Positions 6,739 through 14,547 of a DNA stretch of 64,000 bases are shown one piece after another (position 1 is the first letter of the stretch; each line of letters begins with the position of its first letter). Source of the stretch: Chloroflexota bacterium. Its GTDB lineage: Bacteria; Chloroflexota; Anaerolineae; Anaerolineales; Villigracilaceae. The position numbers and the translations under genes were made by a program. Location: the NCBI GenBank assembly GCA_016235445.1, contig JACRLB010000018.1:1-64000 (forward strand), given 5' to 3'. The notes beneath the pieces were generated by a model that worked only from the letters and a program-made list of their open reading frames with translations, was not told the origin of the DNA and did not search any database.

Positions 6739-7050
6739 TTATTTGATCACGCCATCAGAAAGCCACTCCACATCTTCAACAATGTGATCGATTTTCCAGG
6801 CATCCACAACCTGCCGAAACGCATCCGGCATTTCATAGCGAAGAGACTCGACCGCTTCGGCATAATATTTGTACGCCAGACGGTCTCGATTTTGATTCCT
6901 GCATAATTCTTTGTGGATCGTTTTTAGCAAAGCCAGCGTGAGGTTCACAGTCATATCCTCTTTGGCGTCCAACAAAACCTGAAAAAGAATCAGCTTATCC
7001 TCTGTAGTGGCGCTGCGAAACAGTTCTTTATAATTTGAAGAAATTATCAT
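6739..7050 (-). CDS. Hypothetical protein, 103 aa
   Basis: A soluble, helix-rich, acidic protein (KLILFQVLLDAKEDMTVNL, then KYYAEAVESLRYEM). I see no recognisable domain, signal or membrane segment. AAGG stands 4-5 nt before the ATG at 7050. It is a single gene between deoC and a membrane protein gene, with AT-rich gaps of about 50-125 nt on both sides. The reading frame uses codons like its neighbours, so it is probably real. Confidence 0.55.
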   Translation of the reverse strand: MIISSNYKELFRSATTEDKLILFQVLLDAKEDMTVNLTLALLKTIHKELCRNQNRDRLAYKYYAEAVESLRYEMPDAFRQVVDAWKIDHIVEDVEWLSDGVIK

Positions 7051-7103
7051 TCGGCCTTTGCTTATTTTTTCTTGTCGTATTCATTGATGGTAGAAGTGTA
7101 AAT

Positions 7104-7481
7104 TTACGAACTCATCAAACAAATTTTCCAGGTACTGGCGGGAAACGGGTCCCACCAATCTCTTGGCCAGCGATAGCCGACCCGTTTGTAATGCGGGGTG
7201 GCGGGGTCGTCATTCCAAAAGGAGGAAGGCAGGGGCTGTTCAACAACCTCCCAGGCAAAAAAGGACATTTGGTTATCCACCGCAAACTCTACATAATGAT
7301 GCCATTCGCCATCCCTCCATACCATCCCTTTATTTATCCCCACGTACGACGCGGCGCAAGAACCTGGGTCTTGCGGGGAAAAATAAATGGGCGCATAAAA
7401 AAACAGGAATACAACTCCGAGAGCCGCAAAAAACGCCAGCCAGGCGGCTAGAATAAACAATCCTCTAAACAGTTTTTTCAT
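7104..7481 (-). CDS. Hypothetical membrane-anchored protein, 125 aa
   Basis: Residues 5-32 form one long hydrophobic segment (FRGLFILAAWLAFFAALGVV). The remaining 90 residues are polar and rich in Trp, Tyr, Pro and Asp (WRDGEWHHYVEF, WPRDWWDPFPAS), so probably exported and facing outwards. No cysteine pair or known motif is visible apart from a lone Cys in the soluble part. No function can be assigned. Confidence 0.55.
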   Translation of the reverse strand: MKKLFRGLFILAAWLAFFAALGVVFLFFYAPIYFSPQDPGSCAASYVGINKGMVWRDGEWHHYVEFAVDNQMSFFAWEVVEQPLPSSFWNDDPATPHYKRVGYRWPRDWWDPFPASTWKICLMSS

Positions 7482-7589
7482 TTTTTTCCCAACTCAGAAT
7501 TGGTTTTGAATCAAGGCTCATGGTCATGTAGAAAACTCCTAATGTCTGGCAGCATTATACAGCGAATGAGGGGAGACAGAAATGAATGC

Positions 7590-7595
7590 TATACT
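7590..7595 (+). promoter_or_regulatory. -10 box upstream of the DinB-family gene
   Basis: TATACT at 7590-7595 lies 40 nt before the TTG start of the DinB-family gene, in the divergent gap with the membrane protein gene. The -35 is not obvious. Confidence 0.4.
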
Positions 7596-7635
7596 TTCAA
7601 GAAAATTACGGATGCTTTAGAACAAGGAGACAAAA

Positions 7636-8169
7636 TTGGAATCGATTACCCACCCAACCCCCGAAGAATACGCCCCATTTTATACAGACTACATCCAACG
7701 CGCGCAGGCCAGGGGCGATGTGATTGCCGCATTGCTCCTGCAAATCGCTGAAGTGAGATTCGCGCTTGGGAATCTCTCTGACGAACAAGCCCGCTTCCGC
7801 ATCTCCGCCGACGATTGGTCCATCAAAGAGATAGTTTCCCACCTGATAGATGCCGAGCGGGTCTTTTCCTATCGTTTTCTGCGCATCTCTCGAAAGGACA
7901 AGACTCCGCTGGCGGGTTTCGAGCAGGAGGATTTCGTCCGCGAATCGGGGGCGGATGAACTGGCGCTCGGCGATTTGCTGAGCGAGTTCGAGTATCTCCG
8001 CCGCGCGAATGCGATTGCCATCAAAAACGTCAGCGAGGAATCTGCCGCGCAGGTTGGAACAGCCAGCGGGTCGGCAGTGAGCGCGCGGGCTTTGATCCAC
8101 ATGATCGTCGGCCATGTCGAACATCACATGGCGAGCCTGCGTGAAAAATATCTTCCGTCTATTTCTTAA
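7636..8169 (+). CDS. DinB/YfiT-family protein
   Basis: This 177-residue four-helix protein carries the DinB_2 layout of metal-binding histidines: ISADDWSIKEIVSHLIDAE in the second helix and IVGHVEHHMASL near the end. Family members are metal-dependent enzymes, some being thiol transferases such as bacillithiol or mycothiol S-transferases; the substrate is unknown here. The start is TTG at 7636, supported by AAGGAG 6-7 nt upstream; no in-frame ATG is nearby. It is a monocistronic gene. Confidence 0.85.
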   Translation: MESITHPTPEEYAPFYTDYIQRAQARGDVIAALLLQIAEVRFALGNLSDEQARFRISADDWSIKEIVSHLIDAERVFSYRFLRISRKDKTPLAGFEQEDFVRESGADELALGDLLSEFEYLRRANAIAIKNVSEESAAQVGTASGSAVSARALIHMIVGHVEHHMASLREKYLPSIS

Positions 8170-8174
8170 AACGG

Positions 8175-8202
8175 TTGAAAATCGACTCAAAAAGCCTATA
8201 AT
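8175..8202 (+). promoter_or_regulatory. Sigma70-like promoter for the gene at 8232
   Basis: TTGAAA (8175-8180), a 16-bp spacer and TATAAT (8197-8202) precede a 5' leader of about 20 nt with AAGGAG before the ATG at 8232. Confidence 0.65.
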
Positions 8203-8231
8203 GGTTTAACTTTATCTGTAAAGGAGAAAAT

Positions 8232-8495
8232 ATGAATCGGTATATTATTGAGTCGGCCCACGCTGTTGAAAAATGTGACCAGGTGATTCATGATTTGTTC
8301 GCCGCTGGCTACCTTCATCATTTTGAATGGGGTTGCAAGGACAACGACCACACAGGCTGGGCTGTGGTCGAAGCGGAAAGCCTCGAGGATGCGAGGCAGA
8401 TCGTGCCGTGGTATTTGAGGGATCACGCGCGCATTGTACGGCTGGTCAAATTCGATCTCGCTACAGACGAGCACAGCAAGCAGGCAGGCGGTTAA
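8232..8495 (+). CDS. Small alpha/beta protein of unknown function, 87 aa
   Basis: The protein starts MNRYIIESAHAVEKCDQVIHDL and continues as a beta-alpha-beta pattern with a His/Trp-rich middle (HHFEWGCKDNDHTGW) and VVEAESLEDARQIVPW. This resembles the ferredoxin-like fold of short DUF4242 or nickel-binding-like proteins, in which a half-sequence LEDAR motif is usual, but I cannot assign a family securely. It has its own promoter (8175-8202) and a good AAGGAG site. Its TAA stop is part of the left terminal repeat of a MITE-like element (8492-8642), so the original C-terminus may have differed. Confidence 0.65.
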   Translation: MNRYIIESAHAVEKCDQVIHDLFAAGYLHHFEWGCKDNDHTGWAVVEAESLEDARQIVPWYLRDHARIVRLVKFDLATDEHSKQAGG

Positions 8496-8642
8496 TAACT
8501 GATGTTACGCACCGTCCTCCCGAAGGTTTGGAGGAAAAATAAGTTCGATTTACGGGAACCTCACCGCACTCCCGAAAGAGCATCGGGACGATGTGGCGTA
8601 CGGCGCCAGTGTCGGGACGTTTCGCGTAAGGTGAGTTAATAA
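8492..8642. mobile_element. MITE-like element, copy 1 (151 bp)
   Basis: The left end TTAATAACTGATGTTACGC (8492-8510) is an imperfect inverted repeat of the right end (8624-8642). The same ends bound a second element at 62893-63053. The interior holds hairpins (TCCCGAAGG and TCGGGA arms) but no reading frame. TTAA at both outer edges may be a target duplication. It supplies the stop codon of the gene at 8232. Confidence 0.6.
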
Positions 8643-8683
8643 AACAGCCTTCAAAGTCATCATTGTCTTTGAAGGCTGTTTTT
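8641..8683. terminator. Bidirectional terminator
   Basis: A perfect stem (AAACAGCCTTCAAAG / CTTTGAAGGCTGTTT) with a 10-nt loop is followed by TTTTCTTT on the plus strand and an A-rich flank on the other side. It ends transcription from the left and from the diheme cytochrome gene, which stops at 8687. Confidence 0.85.
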
Positions 8684-8686
8684 CTT

Positions 8687-9592
8687 TCACTGACCCGTCA
8701 CCTGTTCCAATGCGGGGAGCGATTGCAAATAAAGGAAGATGGCTCTCAATTCATCGTCGGTCAGGTTGTTGATTTCATCAAGCGGCATGAGGTTCGAGTT
8801 CAAGTTGCGCCCATCAGGAGTAATTTGCATACGAATGGTTTGAATGAATCCCTCCTCCGTCCAGCCGCTGAGGTCACCGCCGGGGGTGAGGTTTGGAACC
8901 GTGTACACAATGCTCGGGTCGGGATATGGACCGCCCGCCAGCTCTTCGCCGTGGCATCCTCGGCAATCGCTGATGGTGAGACGATATTCGCCGTATTCGA
9001 CAGTCACTCCCGGCTCAGGCGCAGTGACATTGTTTGCATGACCCGCATCCTCCACAGGCAGGTTGCCGAACATTCCCGCAGCCATGAGAATATATCCCAG
9101 CGGCTTAATCTCGAATCCATTGGTCTGGTGATCCACAGGCGGGATAGTTTTGAGGTAAGCGATTATCGCACCGAGATCTTCATCGCTCATATACTGAAAA
9201 GCTGGCACAGAAGGCATATATAGGGGTTTGCCCTCGGGGTCTATGCCATGACGAATAGCTCGAACATAATCTTCATCGGTAAATTCGCCGCCAATTCCTC
9301 CTTCCCCTGGTGTGAGGTTTGCAGAATCAAGCGTCATGATGGGGCCAATGCTGACAAAGGGACTAACCCCACTCAAATCCGTGCCGTGACAGCCCACGCA
9401 GGTGGTCTCGATAATATGTTTGCCACGCGCGATGCTTTCTGCATCGATGGGAGCGACAATACCCGAGGGTGGAAAATCGTAGGTTTTATTAACGCGGGCG
9501 TTGCCCATTATGTAAAGGGTTGCAGCAGCAAGGATGACCAAACCCATGACAGAACCCAACACGATGCCGAACCATTTGAATATCTTTTTCAT
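8687..9592 (-). CDS. Membrane-anchored diheme c-type cytochrome
   Basis: The 301-residue protein has an N-terminal hydrophobic anchor (about 8-30) and two class-I cytochrome c domains with heme motifs CVGCH (about 67) and CRGCH (about 210). Downstream methionines (MPSVPAFQYM; NLMPLDEIN) are plausible axial ligands. The spacing FTDEDYVRAIRHGIDPEGKPL is typical of the diheme subunits that serve dehydrogenases or terminal oxidases. It should sit outside the membrane and pass electrons. No partner enzyme gene is adjacent. A 33-bp palindrome (9621-9653) separates it from the SRPBCC gene upstream. Confidence 0.9.
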   Translation of the reverse strand: MKKIFKWFGIVLGSVMGLVILAAATLYIMGNARVNKTYDFPPSGIVAPIDAESIARGKHIIETTCVGCHGTDLSGVSPFVSIGPIMTLDSANLTPGEGGIGGEFTDEDYVRAIRHGIDPEGKPLYMPSVPAFQYMSDEDLGAIIAYLKTIPPVDHQTNGFEIKPLGYILMAAGMFGNLPVEDAGHANNVTAPEPGVTVEYGEYRLTISDCRGCHGEELAGGPYPDPSIVYTVPNLTPGGDLSGWTEEGFIQTIRMQITPDGRNLNSNLMPLDEINNLTDDELRAIFLYLQSLPALEQVTGQ

Positions 9593-9620
9593 TTCAATTC
9601 TCCTTTGGTGAATTTTTTTG

Positions 9621-9653
9621 AGACCCTAAAGGTTTTGGAAACCTTTAGGGTCT
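9621..9653. repeat. 33-bp palindromic repeat, copy 1
   Basis: A 15-bp perfect inverted repeat beginning AGACCCTAAAGG around a 3-nt loop. The same 33 bp, changed only in the loop, recurs at 56437-56469. It lies between the SRPBCC gene stop and the cytochrome start. There is no proper T-run in gene direction, so it is a dispersed REP-like element rather than a clear terminator. Confidence 0.75.
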
Positions 9654-9657
9654 GTCA

Positions 9658-10089
9658 TTACCCTTCCAGCGCCTTTTTCAGCGCTTCGAGATTTTCTTCA
9701 AACTGCTTCTCCATCTGACCTTTGATCATCCCCTCTGCCAGTTTGAAGAAGCCGCCAGGTTCCGCGTCTGCGAAGGTAGTGACGAGCGTGCCGCTTCCGT
9801 CCGCCTGGAATTTCATTCCGCCCGCCAGTGGAAACGGGGATTTGGTCGCCTTCCACTCGTAGGCCAGCGGCGGATTCCAGACCGTCACTTCGCCGCGCGT
9901 TTCCATCGTCTGACCGAGGGCTTTGGCCGTCCAGGCGTAGGTTGTGCCAACACCTGGCTCTCCTTCGGATGTGACCTTCGCTTCGATGACGCCCGCCTGC
10001 CACGTCGCCGCTTTGTTGAAATCCGTCGCGAGGGCGAAGGCTTTCTCAGGCGCGCAGTTGACCTTGATGGATTGTTCGATTTTTGCCAT
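9658..10089 (-). CDS. SRPBCC (START-like) family protein
   Basis: The 143-residue protein begins MAKIEQSIKVNCAPEKAFALATDFNKAATWQ, the usual start of polyketide-cyclase/SRPBCC proteins, with VGTTYAWTAKALGQ and the terminal amphipathic helix. Such proteins hold a hydrophobic ligand in a deep cavity. AAGGAG precedes the ATG. It is the last gene of a run of small genes on the minus strand (9658-12531) that all use AAGGAG-type sites; most of the others encode membrane proteins, so a lipid-related role is plausible but unproven. Confidence 0.8.
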   Translation of the reverse strand: MAKIEQSIKVNCAPEKAFALATDFNKAATWQAGVIEAKVTSEGEPGVGTTYAWTAKALGQTMETRGEVTVWNPPLAYEWKATKSPFPLAGGMKFQADGSGTLVTTFADAEPGGFFKLAEGMIKGQMEKQFEENLEALKKALEG

Positions 10090-10144
10090 GATATTTTCTC
10101 CTTTTTGAAATTTGATTTGAGATACCGACGCTCTCTAGCATCGG

Positions 10145-10708
10145 TTACGCTTGATTGGATTTCAAGAACACGCGTCCCAGCCAGATCGCCCATACGGAAT
10201 AAGCGACAACGGCAACCAAGCCGCCGAGGTAGGTCAGCGGATGATTCTCTCCGCCGAGGATGAAGCCCGTGATCACCAGCACGTAGCCGATGCCAGCAGC
10301 GATTCCCCACCAGCTAAGTCTGCGGGGCAGTATCTGATTGACAAGAGTAAGGAAGCCAAACCCGATCAGCGATGCGCCAAAAACGCCAAACGAAATGGTA
10401 ACGATCATTCCAAAATTTGTACCGTTTATTACCAGCAACGTCTGAACCACAGCCGCGGCAAGCATGGCAAGCGCGCCGACGAGAAATATGATGAGGCTGA
10501 TCGTTGGCGCGGCGCTTCGATGAAGTTGATAGAGCGCGAATAAAATTACGATGGCTGTCAGTCCGATGACGACACTGCACACATCGTTGATCTTTCCAAA
10601 CGGGTCACCGATGCTGAAAAAGATGACCAGCGTCACCGCGCCGATAATCGTGGCGGTGGCGCTCAGGTAGCCAGACCAGCCAGCAAGACGATATGGATTT
10701 GCGTTCAT
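10145..10708 (-). CDS. Hypothetical integral membrane protein, 187 aa
   Basis: Six hydrophobic segments can be seen: SATATIIGAVTLVIFF, VVIGLTAIVILFALYQ, SLIIFLVGALAMLAAAV, MIVTISFGVFGASLIGF, WWGIAAGIGYVLVITG and LVAVVAYSVWAIWL. The layout resembles DUF4386-like four-to-six helix proteins. No catalytic motif is visible. It lies 12 nt upstream-side from the DUF2269-like gene and is in the same membrane-protein run, probably co-transcribed. Confidence 0.65.
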   Translation of the reverse strand: MNANPYRLAGWSGYLSATATIIGAVTLVIFFSIGDPFGKINDVCSVVIGLTAIVILFALYQLHRSAAPTISLIIFLVGALAMLAAAVVQTLLVINGTNFGMIVTISFGVFGASLIGFGFLTLVNQILPRRLSWWGIAAGIGYVLVITGFILGGENHPLTYLGGLVAVVAYSVWAIWLGRVFLKSNQA

Positions 10709-10719
10709 TGCATTCTCCT

Positions 10720-11211
10720 TTAGAACGGCTTGGCGACCATTAGCCAGGCGATGACGGCGAATCCGCCGTAGCCGATGACGGTGAGCAGGGTGGGATTGGT
10801 CTTCGCCAGAATCGCAAAGACTTCTTCATCGCTTTTGGCGGGCTCGGGCGGAAACCATTTCCCTTTGACGTTGTAGCGAATCCCCGCGGCTTTGCGCGCT
10901 TCGCCGTAGAGTCCGCCGCCGAATGCCATCATCAAAACGACGATGAGGATCAGCAGAACTATCGAGACCCAGATCCATCCGCGAGCCCACCATCCTCCCT
11001 GAAAGCCCGCGATGATGCCGAAGAGGAAGAAGGCGTAAAGCGACATGAACATCGTCGGATATGAAGCCGCTGAAAGGTCGAGCATGGCGCGGATGCGCTG
11101 GATGTCGCGTTCCTTTTTGAGGGCGAAGGAAACCGCCGCCGAGACGCCGTGCGCCAGCAGGTATCCGAAGACAAAAATGATGTGCAGGAAGACAACGATT
11201 TGATAAAGCAT
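10720..11211 (-). CDS. DUF2269-like membrane protein
   Basis: The 163-residue protein starts MLYQIVVFLHIIFVFGYLLAHG, a helix with a histidine typical of DUF2269 and other heme/copper-like four-helix membrane proteins, and has three more helices (about 50-70, 75-100, 140-160). I chose the ATG at 11211 because GGAG precedes it and the longer frame upstream is a shadow of the neighbouring gene. No function is established for the family. Part of the same run as its neighbours. Confidence 0.75.
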   Translation of the reverse strand: MLYQIVVFLHIIFVFGYLLAHGVSAAVSFALKKERDIQRIRAMLDLSAASYPTMFMSLYAFFLFGIIAGFQGGWWARGWIWVSIVLLILIVVLMMAFGGGLYGEARKAAGIRYNVKGKWFPPEPAKSDEEVFAILAKTNPTLLTVIGYGGFAVIAWLMVAKPF

Positions 11212-11252
11212 TTGGTTTTCTCCTTGAATAAAATTAATTCGGGTACGTCTGT

Positions 11253-11834
11253 CTATGCCTTGCGCCTCAGAAGCAGGATGCCCGTCCACACCAGCCAGAT
11301 CAGCGCAAGGGCGGTTGCCGTCAAATACAGGATGAATGCCACAGGCACAAGAGACTCGGGAAGATTTGCCCAATCCCCTCCGCCTGCGGTAAGGACAGCA
11401 AAACGAATCAGAGCCGCCACACCTGCCAGCATACCGATCACGCTCAGAGCCCGCGGCATCCCTGTTTGAGGTTGTTTGTAACCGAGTAAACCGAAGAGCA
11501 AAGGCGGCAGGTAATACACAGCCATGAAAGCGAAGTTGTACAGGTTCAGAGGCTGGAGATTCAGGAACAACATGCAGACCACGAACAAAAAAACCGCCAA
11601 TATGGCTTCGACCAGTGCGGTCATCCTAAGCGTCGACTCCTTCTCACGATACAGTTGATAAAGCGCATACGCCAGCGGAAGGATGGTGAGCGCAGACGCT
11701 GAATTCAGAAGTTTTGAAAGCATTGGAACTTCATCTGGCGAGACGACGCCCGTGGTCAGGAAATCAGCCAGCGTAAAACCCAAGCCTAAAAATGCCGCAA
11801 TGCCGCCGATGCGAAAAATATTTTTGGTGGACAT
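11253..11834 (-). CDS. Hypothetical membrane protein, 193 aa
   Basis: Start ATG at 11834 with AAGGAG; upstream residues in frame are non-homologous leader. Six hydrophobic segments (for example GIAAFLGLGFTLADFL, ALVEAILAVFLFVVCMLF, YLPPLLFGLLGY) and a short basic tail LLLRRKA. The general layout is like the gene at 10145 (both carry an ALYQLYR/ALYQLHR motif after the second helix), so the two are probably distant paralogues. No known function. Confidence 0.65.
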   Translation of the reverse strand: MSTKNIFRIGGIAAFLGLGFTLADFLTTGVVSPDEVPMLSKLLNSASALTILPLAYALYQLYREKESTLRMTALVEAILAVFLFVVCMLFLNLQPLNLYNFAFMAVYYLPPLLFGLLGYKQPQTGMPRALSVIGMLAGVAALIRFAVLTAGGGDWANLPESLVPVAFILYLTATALALIWLVWTGILLLRRKA

Positions 11835-11905
11835 GGTTTTCTCCTTTTGGTAAATACTTGTAATGCCATCCCACAGGTTTGGCATCCTGCGGGATGGTTC
11901 TTTTC

Positions 11906-12295
11906 TTATTTCACATTGGCAGACATGCTGGCTTTGCCCGCCGAGAAAAAGCCGACCGCGATCAAAGCCTGAATGGTCGCCATGATCCAATGCGTGGACA
12001 TGGACGCATCGGTGAACTGACCATACAGGCTGGTCAAAGCATGCAAGGTGAAGAAGACCGTCAAGCCGAGAGTCACGCCGTCACGCGCCTTGGATGCTTC
12101 GGCATTGCGGACGAACCATGCGATCAGTCCCAGCCCAATGTAGGCGACACCCCAAAACCGCACGATCATGAATAACATGCCTGGCATAGAGTCGGTCAGC
12201 GTCCCTGCCGAAGCGGCGGCGGGGGCGATAAGTTCAAAAAGACCGAGGAAGATCCCATAAACAGCCGCGATGATGAACATTACATTGAGTTTCAT
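11906..12295 (-). CDS. Hypothetical four-helix membrane protein, 129 aa
   Basis: Four hydrophobic segments (about 3-25, 38-60, 75-95, 105-122) separated by short loops. The loop ARDGVTLGLTVFFTLHALTS is reminiscent of DUF4345-type proteins. It overlaps the upstream small gene by four bases (ATGA), which indicates translational coupling. No function assigned. Confidence 0.6.
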   Translation of the reverse strand: MKLNVMFIIAAVYGIFLGLFELIAPAAASAGTLTDSMPGMLFMIVRFWGVAYIGLGLIAWFVRNAEASKARDGVTLGLTVFFTLHALTSLYGQFTDASMSTHWIMATIQALIAVGFFSAGKASMSANVK

Positions 12296-12531
12296 TTGAT
12301 TTTCTCCTTTGGTGAAATATTGTTTGAGTCATCTTCGGATGAAGATTTCATCCATCCATCGAGAAACGCCGTGAGTTCTTCCAGGTTTTTGAATCCGATG
12401 CGCGCCTCCTTCTGTGAATCCTGCAAACTGAACCGCCAGGTCACGTGTTGTCCATCCGCGCCGCGCTCTTCCCACAACAAAAGAACGAAGTGGTGATAAC
12501 GGGGCGGGCGGGCTTGGGTCGATTCTGGCAT
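12292..12531 (-). CDS. Small soluble protein, 79 aa, first gene of the membrane-protein run
   Basis: The product (MPESTQARPPRYHHFVLLLWEE ... GFKNLEELTAFLDGW) is a short beta-rich protein with a terminal helix. The pattern of fitting an LWEERG...WRFSL strand pair to a LEELTAFLDGWM helix is common in small Chloroflexota hypothetical proteins. GGAG stands 5 nt before the ATG at 12531. It overlaps the next gene by four bases and is the promoter-proximal gene of the run 12531 to 9658. Confidence 0.6.
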   Translation of the reverse strand: MPESTQARPPRYHHFVLLLWEERGADGQHVTWRFSLQDSQKEARIGFKNLEELTAFLDGWMKSSSEDDSNNISPKEKIK

Positions 12532-12909
12532 CAGCACTCCATTTCACGGGATGGTATTCTTGCGCTCATTGTACGAAGCCATCATTTAGAAATCATTTAT
12601 ATGCAGACGTGCGAAGACCAGGCGACTCAGACACCCTGATGGATTTGAATACATGGGGGATAAAAAACGCTTCCTCCTTAACCTGCAAGCCTGCTTCTGT
12701 TATTCTGACAAAGCCTCCCGGCCTCTGGCACGCCTCTGCCTTTCAGGTGATTCAGCGCAGGCCATGCCATTCGTGATGAATCAGCCTGGGGTGAGAAAGA
12801 GGCGCAAAACGTCCCGAAGGTTTTGTCGAAAAAATTCGATCATTTTCGCAAACCTTCGGGACGTTTTCATTGTGATGTCCCCTGGCAGACTGAAGTTGGC
12901 AACCCGTTA
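12532..12909. other. 378-nt gap without a gene
   Basis: The gap separates the small membrane-protein run from the tetraheme lipoprotein gene. It must hold the promoter for the run, though I see no clear consensus, and contains the 18-bp inverted repeat at 12806-12867. The short frames in it have no support. Confidence 0.5.
12806..12867. terminator. Long hairpin after the tetraheme lipoprotein gene
   Basis: Eighteen bases (12806-12823, containing CGTCCCGAAGG) are repeated inverted and perfect at 12850-12867, and T-rich flanks make it a plausible terminator in both directions. The same CGTCCCGAAGGTT arm is used by the terminator at 16669-16729, so it is also a dispersed repeat family. Confidence 0.75.
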
Positions 12910-14325
12910 TTATTTGACCGGGAACGTTTGCAGGTAGGCAACCAGGTCGGCGATGTCTTGCAACGACCAGCCGAAGTTCAAGCCTGCTGGCATTTTCCTG
13001 CCGGGCTGTCCCACAGATGCTTTGTGGAGGGTCTCCCATGGGTTGTCGTTTGCGACGGTGCCAAGATACTCGGGTTCTGTGTCGTCGCCAAAGTTAATAT
13101 CCCTGCCTTCCGATCCGTGACAGCGAATACATACGGAGATGTAAAGCGTTTCGCCATGTTCGGCGCTGCCGTTGACAGATTTATCTTCGTTGATGAAAGC
13201 CGACCTATCCTCCAGGCCTTTCTGAATGAAAGTGACCAGCATGTTGATCTGGGCTTCTTCCATAAAAGTGGAGAAATCGTGGTCTGGATTCTTTCCACCG
13301 TTGAGCCAGGCAGTCAACTCGGCGGTAGACATACTGGCCGCATCCATCACGCCGGGGAATCCAGTGAAGTGTTTCCCGGAGCCGTAGGCGCCATCCCTGC
13401 CTTTGTAATCCCAGCCATGGCATTCTTTACAGCGCCAGGTATCGCCGCCTGTAATTTCGCTGGTGGTTTGAGTCGCCCACAACGGGTGTTCTCCTGCGGG
13501 GGGGTCTTTTATTCCCATTGCGGCCCACCATTTGTCATACAGGCGGCCGCCCTCTGTCAAAGGTGAATCGGCGGGCAGGCTCTGCACGAAAGCGAGCAGA
13601 TCGATGTACTCCTGGGTTGACCTGTTCATGCTCACGCCAGCCGGCATGATGCCCACTCCGGGCTGGCCGAAGCGAGCCTTGTGTACGAATTCCCACGGAT
13701 TGTCTGATGCAACCGTCCCCAGGTATTCGGGCGCGCTGTCATTGTCGAAGTTGATGGCGGTTCCGTCCACACCATGACAGGTTGAACAAAGCGCAAAGAT
13801 CGTTTTCCCTGCTTCTGCCTTGCCACTGGCCTGTGGACTCTTGTCGTCATTGACGATGGCGGCATCATCGATCAAGCCCTGGTTTAAGAACAACGCAATG
13901 TCTATGAGCGCCTGCTCATCCATCACCGATGAAAAATCGTGATCGGGATTGGTGGAGCCTTTCAGGATGGCGAGAATTTCGTTGGGGTCCTTCCCGTCCA
14001 TTTTCATCACCCCGATGAAACCCGTGAGGTGTGAGCCTGAGCCGTAGGCACCGTCCTTGCCTTTGTAATCCCAGCCGTGACATTCTTTACAGCGCCAGGT
14101 GTCACCGCCGGTGAGTGTGTTGGTGGTTTGAGTCGCCCACAATGGATGATCTTCTACAGGGGCGTCTGCGTCGACGACGCGCCACCACCGGTCATATAAC
14201 TGGCCGCCCCGGGCAGGGTTGCCGACCGGGGCTGGTTGTTGTGGCGCGCAGGCGGCCAGGATGAGCGCCAACACGCCGAGTGCGACCAGAACCAGTGAAA
14301 GAATCTTTTTCCTATGCATTTTCAT
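12910..14325 (-). CDS. Tetraheme c-type cytochrome lipoprotein with internal duplication
   Basis: The 471-residue protein has a lipoprotein signal (basic start, hydrophobic stretch, LILAAC lipobox; Cys about 26). Four heme motifs follow: CKECH, CSTCH, CKECH, CIRCH. Residues about 38-250 and 255-471 are tandem copies: both contain HPLWATQTT, GGDTWRCKECHGWDYKG and DGAYGSG, then a cytochrome c domain ending in MPAG. It should be lipid-anchored outside the membrane and act in electron transfer. The gene is divergent from a histidine kinase/NarL-type regulator pair, which may control it. The four histidine second ligands and redox partner are not known. Confidence 0.9.
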   Translation of the reverse strand: MKMHRKKILSLVLVALGVLALILAACAPQQPAPVGNPARGGQLYDRWWRVVDADAPVEDHPLWATQTTNTLTGGDTWRCKECHGWDYKGKDGAYGSGSHLTGFIGVMKMDGKDPNEILAILKGSTNPDHDFSSVMDEQALIDIALFLNQGLIDDAAIVNDDKSPQASGKAEAGKTIFALCSTCHGVDGTAINFDNDSAPEYLGTVASDNPWEFVHKARFGQPGVGIMPAGVSMNRSTQEYIDLLAFVQSLPADSPLTEGGRLYDKWWAAMGIKDPPAGEHPLWATQTTSEITGGDTWRCKECHGWDYKGRDGAYGSGKHFTGFPGVMDAASMSTAELTAWLNGGKNPDHDFSTFMEEAQINMLVTFIQKGLEDRSAFINEDKSVNGSAEHGETLYISVCIRCHGSEGRDINFGDDTEPEYLGTVANDNPWETLHKASVGQPGRKMPAGLNFGWSLQDIADLVAYLQTFPVK

Positions 14326-14547
14326 TCTCCTTTTTGGATCTCATTTGAAATGTGAGTATTATTTCCTTTTGGCAGGCTGGGAAATAAGCAACTTCAAGAT
14401 ACTCATATTCATTATGGCTTTGGAGAATCTGGTTGAGAACGGCTGGGAAGACCTGTTTTTCGAGACTACCTTCGCGCAAAAAAGAGACGATGGTCTATAT
14501 CCCCACAGGACAATAGGGGATAAAATGGTTGCATCGGAGGCGCCGAT
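14326..14547. promoter_or_regulatory. Divergent regulatory region, cytochrome lipoprotein and two-component genes
   Basis: 222 nt separate the two divergent starts. It must carry both promoters and is the natural place for binding of the adjacent NarL-type regulator. I see no clear inverted repeat and no strong -10/-35 pair, so the assignment is positional. Confidence 0.45.

Noticed and set aside
7606-8190. 194-aa minus-strand frame opposite the DinB gene
   Set aside because: It mirrors the DinB coding strand and has no domain; the plus-strand frame has the His motifs and ribosome-binding site.
13205-13423. Short frames opposite or inside the tetraheme cytochrome gene
   Set aside because: They are other-phase readings of the duplicated heme regions.
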